A stretch of 64,000 nt of DNA from JBBRHQ01 sp963781345 (GTDB taxonomy: Bacteria; Actinomycetota; Thermoleophilia; Solirubrobacterales; 70-9), in the NCBI GenBank assembly GCA_963781345.1, contig CAWAFQ010000014.1, positions 372,001 to 436,000 on the forward strand, in the 5' to 3' direction. A program made the translations under genes and the position numbers. Shown in pieces: positions 16,758-25,138 of the stretch. How positions within the stretch are numbered: the stretch's first letter is position 1; each line of letters begins with the position of its first letter. The notes under the pieces are model-generated. The model was not told the DNA's origin, did not search any database, and saw nothing but the letters and a program-made list of their open reading frames with translations.

Positions 16758-16763
16758 TACCCT
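16758..16763 (+). promoter_or_regulatory. Probable -10 element of trpF (leaderless)
   Basis: TACCCT is followed by 7 bases and the GTG at 16771. It would allow trpFBA to be transcribed apart from the protease gene. Confidence 0.5.
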
Positions 16764-16770
16764 TGATCGA

Positions 16771-17406
16771 GTGCTGGTCAAGATCTGCGGAATCACCAAC
16801 TTCGACGACGCCGAGGCGGCGGTCGGCCTCGGCGCCTGGGCGATCGGGCTTGTCCACCACAGGCCGAGCCCGCGCTTCTGCGAGCCGGCCTCCGCGGCGA
16901 CCATCGGGGCCGCCTTCCGGCGGCGCTGCGAGGTCGCCGGCGTCTTCGTCAACCCGACCCTCGACGAGGTCGCATCGGCGGTCGAGAACGCCGGCCTGTC
17001 GATGGTCCAGCTCAACGGCGAGGAGGGCCCGTCGCTGTGCGCCGAGATCGCACGCCGCACCGGTGCCAAGGTGATCAAGGCGATCCACGTCTCCAGTGGC
17101 GCCGACCTGCAGGCGGCCGAGGCCTACCCGACCGACTTCCACCTATTCGACAGCCGCCTCGGCCCACTCCGCGGCGGTACCGGGCGGGTGTTCGACTGGA
17201 ACCTTTTGCGCGACAGGCACTCTGCGGTGCCGGCGATCGTTGCCGGCGGGCTCAACCCGGCCAACGTCGGCGAGGCGATCTCGATCACCCGGCCGCACGC
17301 GGTGGATGTCGCCAGCGGGGTTGAGGCCGAGCCCGGTCGCAAGGACCCGGCCCTGCTTGCCACCTTCTTCGAGGCGGCCCGCGCAGCGAGCCCGGCGACG
17401 GCATGA
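16771..17406 (+). CDS. trpF: Phosphoribosylanthranilate isomerase
   Basis: TrpF catalyses the Amadori rearrangement of PRA to CdRP. The 211-residue barrel begins LVKICGITNFDDA (catalytic Cys in KICGIT) and has GVFVN, VQLNGEE, FDSRLGPLRGGTGRVFDW (catalytic Asp, phosphate loop) and AGGLNPANVGEAI followed by DVASGVE. Its stop overlaps the trpB ATG by 4 bases. In many actinomycetes trpF is absent and PriA substitutes; here a dedicated trpF is present. Confidence 0.95.
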   Translation: MLVKICGITNFDDAEAAVGLGAWAIGLVHHRPSPRFCEPASAATIGAAFRRRCEVAGVFVNPTLDEVASAVENAGLSMVQLNGEEGPSLCAEIARRTGAKVIKAIHVSSGADLQAAEAYPTDFHLFDSRLGPLRGGTGRVFDWNLLRDRHSAVPAIVAGGLNPANVGEAISITRPHAVDVASGVEAEPGRKDPALLATFFEAARAASPATA

Positions 17407-18680
17407 CCGAGGCTGCCCAGATCGAGGCGCGATTCGGCCCTTACGGGGGCCGCTACGTGCCCGAGACGCTGATCCCCGCCCTCGACGAGCTGGCCGCCGC
17501 CTGGTTGCAGGCGCGCGTCGATCCCGATTTCAGCGAGCGCCTGCGGCTCCTTCACCGCGACTTCATCGGCCGCCCGACGCCGCTGTACCGGGCCGAGAGG
17601 CTCTCCGAGCGCCTCGGGCGCCTGGTCTACCTCAAGCGCGAGGACCTGGCTCACACCGGCGCCCACAAGATCAACAACGCGATCGGCCAGGCCCTGCTGG
17701 CGCAGCGGATGGGCAAGCCGCGGGTGATCGCCGAGACCGGGGCCGGCCAGCACGGTGTCGCGACCGCGACCGCCTGCGCCCTGCTCGGCCTCGAGTGCGT
17801 CGTCTACATGGGCTCCGAGGACATCCGCAGGCAGGCGCCGAACGTCGAGCGGATGTCGCTGCTTGGCGCCGAGGTCGTCGCGGTCGAGGCCGGAGCGCGA
17901 ACCTTGAAGGAGGCGGTCAGCGCGGCGATCCGCGACTGGGTCGCCAACGTCGAGACCACCCATTACGTGATCGGCTCCGCGGTCGGTCCGGCCCCGTTCC
18001 CCACCCTCGTTCGCGACCTGCAGCGGGTGATCGGCGACGAGGCCCGCGCCCAGGCGCTCGAGGCCGAGGGCACGCTGCCGCAGCGCGTGATCGCCTGCGT
18101 CGGCGGCGGCTCCAACGCGATCGGGATCTTCACCGCGTTCCTTGATGACGAGGTCGAGCTGGTCGGGGTGGAGGCGGCCGGAGAGGGAATCGAGACGGGA
18201 CGCCACGGCGCCTCGCTCGAGGCCGGCCGCACCGGCGTCCTCCACGGCTCGCTCTCGTCGATCATCTCCGACAACGAGGGCCAGATCCTCGAGGCCCACT
18301 CGGTCTCGGCGGGGCTCGACTACCCCGGGGTCGGGCCCGAGCACGCCCATCTGCGTGACAGCGGCCGCGCCACCTACGTCTCCGCCACCGACGATCAGGC
18401 CGTGGCGGCGTTCCACGAGCTCGCGAGGCTGGAGGGAATCATCCCCGCCCTGGAGCCCTCCCACGCCATCGCCTGGCTCGGGGAAAACCCACACCCCACC
18501 CCAGACCGCAACCCCGGCACGCCCGGACGCGAAGCGGAGGACGTGCCGGGCAGTGATTCCGGCGGACGCGAAGCGGAGGACGTGCCGGGCAGTGATCCGG
18601 GCGAGGGCTTTGACGTCCTCTGCCTCTCGGGGCGCGGGGACAAGGACCTGGCGGAGGTTCGGGAGCGTGGCAGTGGCTGA
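17403..18680 (+). CDS. trpB: Tryptophan synthase beta chain
   Basis: TrpB condenses indole with serine using PLP. The 425-residue protein has FGPYGGRYVPETLIPAL, the PLP lysine in HTGAHKINNA, GAGQHGVATA and CVGGGSNAIG. Near the C terminus, between EPSHAIAWL and LSGRGDKD, is an insert of about 40 residues that normal TrpB lacks; it includes a tandem 13-residue repeat starting GREAEDVPGSD, encoded by two 39-bp units at 18524-18562 and 18563-18601. A 20-bp part recurs in uvrA. The fold core is intact, so activity is likely retained. Confidence 0.95.
   Translation: MTEAAQIEARFGPYGGRYVPETLIPALDELAAAWLQARVDPDFSERLRLLHRDFIGRPTPLYRAERLSERLGRLVYLKREDLAHTGAHKINNAIGQALLAQRMGKPRVIAETGAGQHGVATATACALLGLECVVYMGSEDIRRQAPNVERMSLLGAEVVAVEAGARTLKEAVSAAIRDWVANVETTHYVIGSAVGPAPFPTLVRDLQRVIGDEARAQALEAEGTLPQRVIACVGGGSNAIGIFTAFLDDEVELVGVEAAGEGIETGRHGASLEAGRTGVLHGSLSSIISDNEGQILEAHSVSAGLDYPGVGPEHAHLRDSGRATYVSATDDQAVAAFHELARLEGIIPALEPSHAIAWLGENPHPTPDRNPGTPGREAEDVPGSDSGGREAEDVPGSDPGEGFDVLCLSGRGDKDLAEVRERGSG
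18524..18601 (+). repeat. In-frame 39-bp tandem duplication within trpB
   Basis: Units 18524-18562 and 18563-18601 are nearly identical. The 20 bases at 18522-18541 are identical to 47810-47829 in uvrA and are read in the same frame (PGREAE). Confidence 0.85.
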
Positions 18681-19479
18681 TCCGATCGCCGAGGCCTTCG
18701 CGGCAGCCAAGGACGAGGGCCGCGCCGCGCTGATGCCCTACATGATGGCCGGGTTCCCCGACCCGGAGGCCTCGGAGGCGATCGCCTCCGCCTACGCCGA
18801 TTCGGGAGCGGATCTGATCGAGCTCGGCGTTCCCTTCTCCGACCCCCTCGCCGACGGCCCGGTGATCCACGCTGCGGCGACGGAGGCCCTCTCGGCGGGG
18901 ACAACGTTGGGCTCGGCGCTCGAGGTCTGCTCCTCGGTCGCCCGGCGGGTGCCCGTGGTGCTGATGATCTACGCGAACATGGTCGTCGCCGGAGGTGGCG
19001 CCGCCGGGCTCGCGGCCCGCGCCGCAGGCGCCGGCGCAGCGGGGATGATCGTCCCCGACCTCCCCCTCGGCGAGGCCGACGAGGTCCGCGAGGCGCTCGC
19101 AGCGGAGGGTCTGGCGAGCGTGCCGCTGCTGGCCCCTACGACCCCTGCGGAGCGCCGCAGGCGGATCTGCGAGGCCGCGAGCGGCTTCGTCTACGTCGTC
19201 TCCGACGTCGGCACCACCGGCGAGCGCAGCGAACTGCCGCCGGAGCTCTCGACACTGGTCGCCGAGGTGTCGGATCTAGCCACCGTCCCGGTCGCGGTCG
19301 GCTTCGGGATCGGGACTCCGGAGCAGGCCGCCGAGGTCGGTGGGCTTGCCGACGGGGTGATCATCGGCAGCCGGCTCGTCCGCATCGTCGCCGACGCTGC
19401 CGACACCGGCGCCGCGGTCACCGCCGTCTCCGCCTTCCTGGGCGAGACACGCGACGCTCTCGCCCGGCGAACCGATTAG
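18673..19479 (+). CDS. trpA: Tryptophan synthase alpha chain
   Basis: TrpA cleaves indole-glycerol phosphate and channels indole to TrpB. The 268-residue barrel has LMPYMMAGFPDPEA, LIELGVPFSDPLADGPVI (catalytic Glu in ELGVPFSDP), IVPDLPLGEADE (catalytic Asp), and a phosphate loop with VAVGFGIGTPEQA. The GTG start overlaps the end of trpB by 8 bases, the usual trpBA coupling. Confidence 0.95.
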   Translation: MADPIAEAFAAAKDEGRAALMPYMMAGFPDPEASEAIASAYADSGADLIELGVPFSDPLADGPVIHAAATEALSAGTTLGSALEVCSSVARRVPVVLMIYANMVVAGGGAAGLAARAAGAGAAGMIVPDLPLGEADEVREALAAEGLASVPLLAPTTPAERRRRICEAASGFVYVVSDVGTTGERSELPPELSTLVAEVSDLATVPVAVGFGIGTPEQAAEVGGLADGVIIGSRLVRIVADAADTGAAVTAVSAFLGETRDALARRTD

Positions 19480-19482
19480 GAT
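19477..19482 (+). promoter_or_regulatory. Possible -10 element of the 53-residue membrane protein
   Basis: TAGGAT spans the trpA stop and lies 9 bases before the ATG at 19492. Confidence 0.4.
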
Positions 19483-19491
19483 TGCGGCGCA

Positions 19492-19653
19492 ATGGGACTC
19501 GTTGTCAGCCTCTTTCTCGCCCTCGTCGCGATGACCCTCTCCTACGCGATCGGCCAAGGTGGCCCGGTCGCGGGGCTGGTCTTCATCACCGTGCTGTTCA
19601 TCGGCGCCGCGCTTCGCGTCTCGAAGCCGCTGCTCGAGAAGCTCAAGCCCTAG
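19492..19653 (+). CDS. Small two-helix membrane protein (53 aa)
   Basis: A short frame of 53 codons directly after trpA. The product has two hydrophobic segments (VVSLFLALVAMTLSYAI and GLVFITVLFIGAALRV) joined by a Gly-rich turn (GQGGPVAG) and ends in basic residues (KPLLEKLKP). This positive-inside pattern supports a real hairpin membrane protein. Its stop overlaps that of the convergent methyltransferase by 4 bases. Family unknown. Confidence 0.6.
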   Translation: MGLVVSLFLALVAMTLSYAIGQGGPVAGLVFITVLFIGAALRVSKPLLEKLKP

Positions 19654-20465
19654 GCCCTGGTCGCAACCACCTCGAGGTAGTCGGTCGGCAGGACCAGCGC
19701 CCGGTCCCCGGCGTCGTTGCTGCGCTCGAGGAGATCGCGCAGGTCGGCCTCCAGCGCCGCCTCCCCCTCCGGCCCGACTCGCTCGAAGGCGACCTTTGTC
19801 GGCCCGAAGTAGGTGCGGAAGATTTCAAACCAGTGGTCGCTCGAGCGGAAGCGCTGTCGCAGCGTCCGCCGGCTGACGCTGAGGCTGGAGACACCGTCAC
19901 CGAAGAGCTCGCGCAGCCGCTCCTCGGTGCCCCAGAGCACCGGGGGGTCCAGACCGGGGGGAAGAGGGGCGTGCTTCGTCGTCGTCATGAACATCTCGCC
20001 GACGAAGCTGTCGGGGACCCAGTTCGCCATCCCGATCCGGCCGCCGGGCCGGCAGACGCGCAGAAGCTCGGCCGCGGCCCTGGGCTGGTCGGGGGCGAAC
20101 ATCGCCCCGAATATCGACATCACGACGTCGAAGCTCGCGTCCTCGAACGGGAGGTTCTCGGCGTCGGCCTCGACGAACTCGATCTCGAGGCGCTCGGCAT
20201 GCGCCCGCTCGCGGCCGCGCTCGAGCAGTGCGGGGACGAAGTCGGCCCCGGTGGCATTGCCCCAGGCGCGCCGGGCGGCGGCGATCGCCCCGTTACCGCT
20301 GCCGCAGGCGACATCGAGGACGCGCTCACCGGGGATGATCTCGAGCGACTCTGCGAGATCCTCGGCGGCCATCACGACCATTGCCGCGACCACCGAGAAG
20401 TCGCCCTCGGACCAGACCCGTTGCTGTATCTGCTTAACCGCTCCCAGGTCGATGTCTTCGCTCAT
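19650..20465 (-). CDS. Class I SAM-dependent methyltransferase
   Basis: A 271-residue UbiE-like methyltransferase with motif I RVLDVACGSGNGAIAA, an acidic end of strand 2 (IEFVEADAENLPFEDASFD) and the post-motif pattern FDVVMSIFGAMFAPD, LLRVCRPGGRIGMANW. The substrate is unknown. ATG 20465 is preferred because AAGGAGAGG stands 6-7 bases upstream, a clear Shine-Dalgarno; an upstream ATG at 20507 would add 14 residues. Divergent from pfk. Confidence 0.87.
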   Translation of the reverse strand: MSEDIDLGAVKQIQQRVWSEGDFSVVAAMVVMAAEDLAESLEIIPGERVLDVACGSGNGAIAAARRAWGNATGADFVPALLERGRERAHAERLEIEFVEADAENLPFEDASFDVVMSIFGAMFAPDQPRAAAELLRVCRPGGRIGMANWVPDSFVGEMFMTTTKHAPLPPGLDPPVLWGTEERLRELFGDGVSSLSVSRRTLRQRFRSSDHWFEIFRTYFGPTKVAFERVGPEGEAALEADLRDLLERSNDAGDRALVLPTDYLEVVATRA

Positions 20466-20501
20466 CGGGTCCTCTCCTTCGGTGGGTGATGTCTGTGACC
20501 T

Positions 20502-20517
20502 GGTCAATAGTCTGACC
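20502..20517. promoter_or_regulatory. Inverted repeat between methyltransferase and pfk genes
   Basis: ggtca-6 bases-tgacc, in the 105-base divergent region. Its dyad symmetry fits an operator for either gene; no regulator can be named. Confidence 0.35.
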
Positions 20518-20570
20518 CCTGGCGCGATCTCGCGTTACTCTGGACACCGAGCCGACATGGAGCCGCCGCA

Positions 20571-21596
20571 ATGCGCATCGGAGTACTGACCGGCGGGGGC
20601 GACTGCCCCGGCCTCAACGCGGTCATCCGCGCCGTGGTCCGCAAGGGCGTCGATGTCTACGGCCACGAGTTCGTCGGCTACCGCGATGGCTGGCGGGGCC
20701 CGCTCGAGGCCGACTCGCGATCGCTCGGGATCGGCGATGTCCGGGGGATCCTGCCGAGGGGCGGGACGATCCTCGGCTCCTCCAGAACCAACCCTGCCAA
20801 GCACGAGGGTGGCATTGGGAAGATCCGCGAGAACCTCGCCGCCGACGGCGTCGACGGCCTGATCGCGATCGGCGGGGAGGACACCCTCGGGGTCGCGACG
20901 ATGCTCTCCGGGGAGGGAATCAGGGTCGTCGGCGTTCCGAAGACGATCGACAACGACCTCGGGGCGACCGACTACACCTTCGGCTTCGACACCGCCGTCA
21001 ACATCGCGATGGAGGCGATCGACCGCTTGCACACAACCGCCGAGAGCCACCAGCGGGTGCTGATCGTCGAGGTGATGGGTCGCCACGCCGGCTGGATCGC
21101 CGTCCACGCCGGGCTGGCCGGGGGCGCCAACGTGATCCTGATACCTGAGCAGCCCTTCGACATCGAGCAGGTCTGTCACTACATCGAGAAGCGCTTCAAG
21201 AGCCAATACGCGCCGATCATCGTCGTCTCCGAGGGAGCCGAGCCGGTCGGCGGGTTCCCGGAGGCCTCCGACGGCCCGACCGATGCCTTCGGCCACGCCC
21301 GGCTCGGCGGGGTCGCACACTGGCTCGAGGGAGAGATCGGGCGCCGCACCGGGAAGGAGGCGAGGGCGACGGTGCTCGGGTACATCCAGCGCGGCGGCAC
21401 GCCGACCGCCTTCGACCGGGTCCTCGCGACTCGGTTCGGCATGCACGCGATAGACGCCGCCGAGGCGGGGAGCTGGGGGAAGATGACGGCGCTGCGGGGG
21501 ACCGACATAGAGCTGGTCGAGATCTCGGAGGCGACCGCCGAGCTGAAGACGGTTCCCGACTCCCTCTATCGCGAGGCCGAGGTGTTCTTCGGCTGA
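20571..21596 (+). CDS. pfkA: 6-phosphofructokinase, pyrophosphate-type signature
   Basis: Phosphorylates fructose 6-phosphate in glycolysis. The 341-residue protein has RIGVLTGGGDCPGLNAVIRA, PKTIDNDLGATDYTFGFDTA and EVMGRHAGWIA. At the donor-selecting positions (E. coli numbering, which coincides with this protein's own numbering) it has Asp104 in IGGEDT and Lys124 in VPKTIDND. ATP-dependent enzymes have Gly at both; Asp104/Lys124 is the combination known from PPi-dependent enzymes. So a reversible PPi-PFK is predicted. The stop overlaps the next gene. Confidence 0.92.
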   Translation: MRIGVLTGGGDCPGLNAVIRAVVRKGVDVYGHEFVGYRDGWRGPLEADSRSLGIGDVRGILPRGGTILGSSRTNPAKHEGGIGKIRENLAADGVDGLIAIGGEDTLGVATMLSGEGIRVVGVPKTIDNDLGATDYTFGFDTAVNIAMEAIDRLHTTAESHQRVLIVEVMGRHAGWIAVHAGLAGGANVILIPEQPFDIEQVCHYIEKRFKSQYAPIIVVSEGAEPVGGFPEASDGPTDAFGHARLGGVAHWLEGEIGRRTGKEARATVLGYIQRGGTPTAFDRVLATRFGMHAIDAAEAGSWGKMTALRGTDIELVEISEATAELKTVPDSLYREAEVFFG

Positions 21597-22531
21597 GGCG
21601 CTCCAGCGCCCTCATCGCCCTTGCCTGCCTCGCCCTGATCGGCCCTGCCGGATGCGGCGGTGGTGGCACCTCGGGGAAGGCGACGCTGACCGTCTACGTC
21701 AGCGTGCCCCTTCACGGTGCCCGGGCCGCTGAGGGCCGCGCCGTTGCCGACGGCGCCAGGCTTGCCATGGGGCGAGCGACTGAGATCGCCGGGGGGGTCA
21801 GAATCCGCGTCCGCTACCTCGACGACACCGGCGGCGCCCCCCGCTGGAGCCCGGTCGCGACCGCGGCCAACGCCCGTCGCGCCGCCGAGGACTCGACCTC
21901 GATCGGGTTCATCGGTGATCTCGACTCGGGGGCCACTCGGGTCTCGCTGCCGATCACCAACCAGGCCGAGATCCCGCAGGTCTCGCCGGGGTCGACGGCA
22001 CTCGACCTCACCGGCGAGAGATACCGGCCGAGCGGGGCGCAGACGTTCGCCCGCATCGTCCCCAATGACGCCGTCCTGCGGCGGGGCGCGGCGGCGCTCG
22101 CGCGGCGGCTTGGCGTCGCGGCGAGCGCGGTGCGGACCGGCTCCGCGGTGCCCCCCCCGCCGCGGGAATGCATCGCGGCGGCCGCGGAGCGCTACATCGT
22201 CTCTCCCTACCGGGAGCCGTTCCGGCTCGACCCCCGCGGGAAGCCGTTCAACCGCGCCTATCGGGCGCGCTTCGGTCAGTCACAGCCGGCGTCCGCATAC
22301 GGCTATGAGGCGATGTCACTGCTTCTGAGCGCGATCCGACGCGCCGGGTCCGAAGGCGCCGACCGCGAATCGGTCGCTGCCGAGGTGCTTGCGACCCGCG
22401 GCCGCCGCTCGGTGATCGGCGACTACTCGCTCGAGGACTCGGGCGACACCACGCTTCGCCTCGTCACCGCCTACTCGATCGACGCCTGCCGGCTCGCCTA
22501 CCTGAAGGAGCTGCGAGTGCCGGCTCCCTGA
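21593..22531 (+). CDS. Internally shortened periplasmic-binding-protein-like lipoprotein
   Basis: About 312 residues if translated from a CTG overlapping the pfk stop (CTGA); the first canonical in-frame start (GTG 21704) would cut off a plausible lipoprotein signal (basic RR, hydrophobic ALIALACLALIG, then PAGCGGGG). The body resembles branched-chain amino-acid ABC-transporter binding proteins: GFIGDLDSGATRVSLPI, IPQVSPGSTALDLTG, RIVPNDAVLRRGAAALA and, later, YEAMSLLLSAIRRAG. The central ~130 residues of that family are missing between RRLGVAAS and YIVSPYREPF. It may be a decayed or repurposed binding protein. Confidence 0.6.
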   Translation: MRRSSALIALACLALIGPAGCGGGGTSGKATLTVYVSVPLHGARAAEGRAVADGARLAMGRATEIAGGVRIRVRYLDDTGGAPRWSPVATAANARRAAEDSTSIGFIGDLDSGATRVSLPITNQAEIPQVSPGSTALDLTGERYRPSGAQTFARIVPNDAVLRRGAAALARRLGVAASAVRTGSAVPPPPRECIAAAAERYIVSPYREPFRLDPRGKPFNRAYRARFGQSQPASAYGYEAMSLLLSAIRRAGSEGADRESVAAEVLATRGRRSVIGDYSLEDSGDTTLRLVTAYSIDACRLAYLKELRVPAP

Positions 22532-22564
22532 GCTACGGGCCCTCACCAGGCGTCGAGCGCGTCA

Positions 22565-22622
22565 TCAGCCGAGGAGGTCGCGCAGTGCTGTCCTCGCCTC
22601 AGCTGAGGAGGTCGCGCAGCGC
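22565..22622 (-). repeat. Duplicated 3' end of the epimerase gene
   Basis: A 24-bp sequence covering the epimerase stop and last codons (22599-22622) recurs at 22565-22588 with 2 mismatches. This is the same kind of 3'-end duplication as at 2690-2773. Confidence 0.75.
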
Positions 22623-23507
22623 GGGCTCCAGCTCGGGCTGCGCGAAGGCGTAGCCGAGGTCGAGCGTGCGCCGCGGCATCACCCGCTGACCGCCCCTGAC
22701 GGTCTCGGCGAACTCGCGCCCGTACATGAGGTTGAGGGCGAAGCCCGGAACCGGCATCACCGCAGGGCGCCCGAGCACGCGGCCGAGGGTCTTCGAGAGA
22801 TCACGGTTGGTCGCCGGATTTGGGGCGGTCGCGTTGACTATCCCGCTGACCTCGCTGCTGTCGAGGGCCCAGAGAAGGATGCGGACCTCGTCTTCGAGGT
22901 GGATCCAAGACATGTACTGGCCACCGCCGGCGACCGGGCCGCCGACCCCGAGCTTGAATGGCGTCAGCAGCTGCTTCAGAAGGCCGTGCCCAGGATCAAG
23001 CACGAGGCCGGTGCGGACGATCACCAGTCGCACCCCGGTGCCGGAGATCTCGTCGGCCGCCTTCTCCCATTCGCCGACGACCCTGGCGGCGAAATCATCG
23101 CCCCGGCCGGTTGACTCGTCGACGAGGCTCTCGCCACGGTCGCCGTAGAAGCCGATCGCCGACTGGCTCACCATCACCCTGGGCCTGTGCTCGAGTGCCG
23201 TGACCGCCTGCACGAGGTTGCGGGTTCCGGTGCGACGGCTCTCCATGATCGCCGTCTTCGCCTCCTCGGTCCAGCGCTGGTCGATCGGCTCACCGACGAG
23301 GTTGATGACGCCGTCGACCTCGGCGAATGCCTCGGCCGGGGGGCGCTCCAGCGTCGGCTGCCAGGCGAACCAGTGAACCCTGGGGTTGTTCGGGCGCGAG
23401 CGCTCGGGGTCACGGCTGAGGCCGACCACCTCGTCTCCGCGCGCCAGAAGGGCGTCGCAGACCGCGGAGCCGATGGCGCCGCTGGCGCCGGTCACCAGGA
23501 CCCTCAT
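22599..23507 (-). CDS. TIGR01777-family NAD(P)-dependent epimerase/dehydratase
   Basis: A 302-residue extended short-chain dehydrogenase. It begins MRVLVTGASGAIGSAVCDAL (dinucleotide-binding Gly motif) and shows the family features GVINLVGEPIDQRWTEEAK, SQSAIGFYGDRGESLVDE and GGPVAGGGQYMSWIHLED. The C-terminal DUF1731-like part contains RRTLDLGYAF. The substrate is unknown. ATG 23507 is chosen because the Rossmann strand begins immediately; a longer frame has no family sequence. Confidence 0.88.
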   Translation of the reverse strand: MRVLVTGASGAIGSAVCDALLARGDEVVGLSRDPERSRPNNPRVHWFAWQPTLERPPAEAFAEVDGVINLVGEPIDQRWTEEAKTAIMESRRTGTRNLVQAVTALEHRPRVMVSQSAIGFYGDRGESLVDESTGRGDDFAARVVGEWEKAADEISGTGVRLVIVRTGLVLDPGHGLLKQLLTPFKLGVGGPVAGGGQYMSWIHLEDEVRILLWALDSSEVSGIVNATAPNPATNRDLSKTLGRVLGRPAVMPVPGFALNLMYGREFAETVRGGQRVMPRRTLDLGYAFAQPELEPALRDLLS

Positions 23508-23532
23508 TGGCTGTCGGCCCCCGTCGAGGCGG

Positions 23533-24987
23533 TCATGGCGAGATCGCCCTGAAGGTTCCGGTCTCGTCGCTGAAGCGGGCGATTCCGGCCTGCTTCGCCT
23601 CCTTGACCACCGCCGCGGCAACGGCCGGGGCGACGTCGCGGTTGAAGACCGAGGGGATGATGTAGTCCTCGGCGAGGTCCTCCTCGGTGACCGACTCGGC
23701 GATCCCCTTTGCCGCCGCGAGCTTCATCTCCTCGGTGATCCTCGGAGCGCCGGCATCGAGGGCACCACGGAAGATCCCGGGGAAGCAGAGGACGTTGTTG
23801 ATCTGGTTCGGGTAGTCGGAGCGCCCGGTGGCCATGATCCGCACGTAGGGGGCGGCGTCCTCGGGCATCACCTCGGGATTCGGGTTGGCCATCGCGAAGA
23901 CGATCGCGTCGTCGTTCATCTTGCCCAGCGATTCCGGGGCGATGATCCCGGGCCCGGAGAGGCCGACGAAGAGGTCCATTCCCTCGATCACGTCGTCCGG
24001 CGGGCCGAGCACGTGCTCGGGGTTCGAGTGCTCCGAGTACCAGCGCTTGATCCCCGACATCTCACCGGACCCGTAGTCGGGGCGGGTGGTCGAGAGCGCT
24101 CCCTGGCGGTCACAGCCGACGATGTGGGTGACGCCCGAGGCGAGCATCATCTTGGTCACGGCGACGCCGGCGGCGCCGAGGCCGACCATCAGCACCCGCA
24201 GCTCTTCGATCGGCTTGCCGACGATCTTCAGCGCGTTGAAGAGGGCGGCCATGGTCACGACCGCGGTGCCGTGCTGGTCGTCGTGGAAGACGGGGATGTC
24301 GATCGATTCCTTCAGCCGATCCTCGATCTCGAAGCAGCGCGGCGCTGAGATGTCCTCGAGGTTGACGCCGCCGAAGGTCGGGGCGATCAGCTCGACGACG
24401 CGGATGATCTCGTCCGCGTCCTGGGTCGAGACGCAGATCGGGAAGGCGTCGACGTCGGCGAACTCCTTGAACAGCATCGCCTTGCCCTCCATCACCGGCA
24501 TCGCCGCTTCCGGGCCGATGTTGCCGAGCCCGAGCACGGCGCTGCCGTCGGAGACGACCGCGACCGTGTTCTTCTTGATCGTGTACTCGAACGCCTTCGA
24601 GCGGTCGGCGTGGATCGCCTGGCAGACCCGGGCAACGCCGGGGGTGTAGGCCATCGAGAGGTCGTCGCGGGTCTTCAGCGGGTACTTGTTTCGTTGCTCG
24701 ATCTTGCCGCCGCGATGCATCTGCATCGTGCGGTCGGTGTAGTCGAGGACGTTTGCGCCACGGGTCGAGCCGATCGAGCGCAGGATCTGCTCCCAGTGCT
24801 CCTGGTCGCGCGCGTCGATGGTGAACTCGCGCACTCGCTTGCCCTCGCTGCCCGCGCCCGGCACAAGGTCGACCCCCTGGAGCTGCCCGCCCGCCTCGGC
24901 TATCGCAGCGGTGAGCTTGCCCAGGGGCTCCTGGCGCGCGTCGAGCTCGACGCGGATCGTGACGCTGTACTGGGCGCTGACGGGCAC
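23533..24987 (-). CDS. NAD(P)-dependent malic enzyme with N-terminal ACT domain
   Basis: Decarboxylates malate to pyruvate. The 484-residue protein starts with an ACT-like regulatory domain (residues 1-95), then the malic enzyme core: KYPLKTRDDLSMAYTPGVA, IKKNTVAVVSDGSAVLGLGN, EGKAMLFKEFADVDAFPI, NLEDISAPRCFEIE and DIPVFHDDQHGTA. The NAD-binding domain has GLGAAGVAVTKM. The GTG start at 24987 is supported by TAGAAT 8 bases upstream; upstream codons run into intergenic sequence. Confidence 0.94.
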   Translation of the reverse strand: MPVSAQYSVTIRVELDARQEPLGKLTAAIAEAGGQLQGVDLVPGAGSEGKRVREFTIDARDQEHWEQILRSIGSTRGANVLDYTDRTMQMHRGGKIEQRNKYPLKTRDDLSMAYTPGVARVCQAIHADRSKAFEYTIKKNTVAVVSDGSAVLGLGNIGPEAAMPVMEGKAMLFKEFADVDAFPICVSTQDADEIIRVVELIAPTFGGVNLEDISAPRCFEIEDRLKESIDIPVFHDDQHGTAVVTMAALFNALKIVGKPIEELRVLMVGLGAAGVAVTKMMLASGVTHIVGCDRQGALSTTRPDYGSGEMSGIKRWYSEHSNPEHVLGPPDDVIEGMDLFVGLSGPGIIAPESLGKMNDDAIVFAMANPNPEVMPEDAAPYVRIMATGRSDYPNQINNVLCFPGIFRGALDAGAPRITEEMKLAAAKGIAESVTEEDLAEDYIIPSVFNRDVAPAVAAAVVKEAKQAGIARFSDETGTFRAISP

Positions 24988-24995
24988 GGCGGGGG

Positions 24996-25001
24996 ATTCT
25001 A
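24996..25001 (-). promoter_or_regulatory. Probable -10 element of the malic enzyme gene
   Basis: TAGAAT on the minus strand, 8 bases before the GTG start. Confidence 0.5.
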
Positions 25002-25089
25002 TGGGGACGCGTTTCCCGCCCGTCCTCCCGGCCCCCACCCTTTCGGCTGGGCGTGCCCCTGCCGCCCGTCCGCCGGGGGGGCGAGACCG

Positions 25090-25138
25090 CCGCTGTGGCG
25101 ACTTCCTTTGGATATGGCTAAGGAAGTCGCCACAGCGG
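25090..25138. repeat. Perfect 19-bp palindrome straddling the DUF559 start codon
   Basis: Arms 25090-25108 and 25120-25138 are perfectly complementary, with an 11-base loop tggatatggct that holds the ATG (25114-25116). The right arm encodes residues 3-8 of the protein. It could be an operator for the protein's own wHTH domain, or an mRNA hairpin presenting the start codon. Confidence 0.9.
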
